NCBI RefSeq assembly: GCF_024679095.1
Contig: NC_066518.1
Span: forward strand, 4,907,610-4,971,609
Direction: 5' to 3'
DNA: 64,000 nt
Source of the DNA: Eriocheir sinensis
Taxonomy: Eukaryota; Arthropoda; Malacostraca; Decapoda; Varunidae
Under the pieces are notes generated by a model. That model saw only the letters and a list, made by a program, of their open reading frames with translations. It did not search any database and was not told where the DNA came from. This document shows positions 62,640 through 64,000 of this stretch, in pieces; position 1 is the stretch's first letter; the number at the start of each line of letters is the position of its first letter. Both the position numbers and the translations under genes were made by a program.

Positions 62640-62682
62640 CAGAACACACACACACATATACATACACACACACACACACACA
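62640..62682. repeat. (AC)n microsatellite
   Basis: Imperfect ACACAC with ATATAC interruption. Confidence 0.9.
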
Positions 62683-62764
62683 GTCTTTCCCCTTCTTAGA
62701 ACATGGCTACATTTTATTCTTCACTGTGTTATTTGTTTTCTTTCCCTTGACTTTGCTGGCGTTC

Positions 62765-63115
62765 CTTTCACACAAATCGGACTGCTCGCTTTAACCTCGA
62801 TGTTCCTCACGCTTTATCGTTGCTTGCGTTCCCCCTTAAATAAGTCGAAGTGCTCTCTTTTACTTCGATGCCCTCCCGCTTTGTCTGTCTGCTATCTTCT
62901 CCTTACATAAATCGGAGGGCTGTGTCTATGTGTATTTTTGATGTTCCTCCCTCTTTGCCTTTGCTTACCTTCCCCCTACACAAATCGAAGTGCTCTCTTT
63001 CATATTTGCTAGCATTTCCCTTACACAAATCGAAGGGCTGTCTCTCAACTTTGCTTTCCCTTACACAAATGGAAGTGCTGTCTTTCATATTTGCTTCCCC
63101 TTACACAAATCTTTA
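62765..63115. repeat. Short repeat with ACACAAATCGAAGTGCT core
   Basis: Seven copies at irregular spacing (about 40-70 bases); further copies near 63,258, 63,643, 63,685, 63,729 and 63,776. Confidence 0.8.
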
Positions 63116-63287
63116 TTTTTATCTTCTTTTTTTAGGAGCAGCGATTAGCGTTTTTTTTCTTTCTACACTTTCTTTTTGTTGCCCTTGAGTTGCTTCTTGT
63201 GCTGTAAAAACAAAGAAGAAATCGAAGTGGTATATCTCCTATTTGATAACGTTTCCCTTACACAAATGGAAATGATGTGTCTCCTGT

Positions 63288-63557
63288 ATTCCCTTCCCTT
63301 CTCTTCCGTTCCCTTTCCTTCTTTTCCCTTCCCTTCCTTCCCTTTCCCCTCCTTTCCCTTCCATTCCATTCCCTTCCCTTCCCTTCCCTTCCCTTCCTTC
63401 CCTTTCCCTTTCCTTCCCTTCCCTTCCTTCCCTTTCCTTTCCTTCCTTTCCTTTCCCTTCCCTTCCTTTCCCTTCCCTTCCTTCCTTCCCTTTTCTTTCC
63501 TTCCCTTCCTTGCTTCCCTTTCCTTTCCTTGCCTTCCTGACCTTCCTTGCTCCTCTG
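63288..63557. repeat. (TTCCC)n-type pyrimidine satellite, second block
   Basis: Same pentamer type as 60,240-60,760. Confidence 0.93.
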
Positions 63558-63800
63558 CCTTGCCTTCCTTCCTCTCTGTTTTGCTTGTCTTCTTTACAAT
63601 ATCCTCCTTCGGGCCTGACTTTATGCTTTCTTTTTATCCCCTTACACAAATAGAAGTGATTTGTCGCCTGTTTTCATTCCCTTACACAAATGGAAGTGGC
63701 GCCTCTCACATTCCCTAACCGTCCCTTTACAGAAGTCGAAGTATTGCCTCGTTATATTTGCTTCCCTTCCTCTTACTCAAATGAAAGTGCTGTCTCTTAT
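63558..63800. repeat. Dispersed 80-bp segment copy 2 plus ACACAAAT-core repeats
   Basis: Second copy of the 60,760 segment to 63,641, then four copies of the ACACAAAT-core unit. Confidence 0.75.
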
Positions 63801-64000
63801 CTCGATCTTGCTTTCATGTCCCCTGCTCTCCACGCTGAAAAAAGTGCTGGACTCCATTACGTGAAGCTAAAATTCATGCTTACCTTATCTTAGCGAAGTG
63901 CCGTATCCCTGATGACGTGGACGGCCAAGGAATTGCTTCACCTCTATGTCTTGTGATCAGCAGCTTCAGGCGTTCAGCTCGATATCCTCCACCCTTCCCT
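63801..64000. other. Unique sequence at window end
   Basis: No feature recognised. Confidence 0.5.

Noticed and set aside
61083..62794. Hydrophobic frames resembling multi-pass membrane proteins
   Set aside because: Pyrimidine-rich decayed satellite read in frame; the apparent membrane segments repeat with the satellite period.
62765..63115. Possible CRISPR-like array (short repeats with variable spacers)
   Set aside because: Repeat cores vary, spacing is irregular, spacers are themselves low-complexity, and the DNA is clearly eukaryotic.

Overview
This is eukaryotic, almost certainly arthropod DNA, most plausibly from a decapod crustacean (inference). It has very long (GA)n, (GT)n and (GGT)n microsatellites, a CR1-type LINE, Ty3/gypsy elements, a spliced neuronal-type exon with canonical GT/AG borders, and a short interstitial run of the arthropod telomere pentamer TTAGG. 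There are no prokaryotic operons, rRNA genes or CRISPR arrays.

Positions 1 to about 54,654 are a tandem array of five copies (called A to E here) of a roughly 6.3-kb core block. Each block holds, left to right: a CT/(GA)n tract, a (GGT)n tract, a spacer with (TAC)n, an 88-bp direct repeat, a decayed LINE relic, a minus-strand intronless gene, the second 88-bp direct repeat, a spacer with a short hydrophobic open frame, and a SINE-like repeat with a (TAG)n tail. The gene predicts an acidic protein I do not recognise. It has an N-terminal MGNSAS/MGNSAT myristoylation-type start, a Cys-containing domain of about 115 residues, roughly 35 tandem 19-residue acidic repeats each built round a Trp, and a hydrophobic C-terminus. 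Copies B (829 aa) and D (791 aa) are open throughout; A, C and E carry frameshifts. At least five linked diagnostic sites split the copies as A/C/E versus B/D, so the array looks like an alternating two-gene dimer in which the open and broken genes alternate.

Transposons are inserted in the spacers. A Ty3/gypsy element (285-bp LTRs, 5-bp target duplication GTGGT) is present left of genes B, C and D, and gene A's spacer keeps the empty site. A CR1 LINE is present left of A and D but not of B, C or E. The D/E spacer is interrupted by about 5.9 kb of unrelated DNA (44,139-50,083). That segment contains one well-formed exon of a Cys-loop ligand-gated ion channel subunit, an interstitial TTAGG tract, and an old tandem repeat split by a SINE-like insertion.

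From 54,655 to 64,000 the array has ended. This flank contains satellites (139 bp giving rise to a nested 72 bp; 28 bp; about 155 bp; dispersed ACACAAAT-core units), a tRNA-derived SINE, and long purine or pyrimidine tracts. I see no convincing protein-coding exon there. Many copies differ by single-base homopolymer indels, so some 'broken' genes could reflect long-read consensus error rather than real decay.
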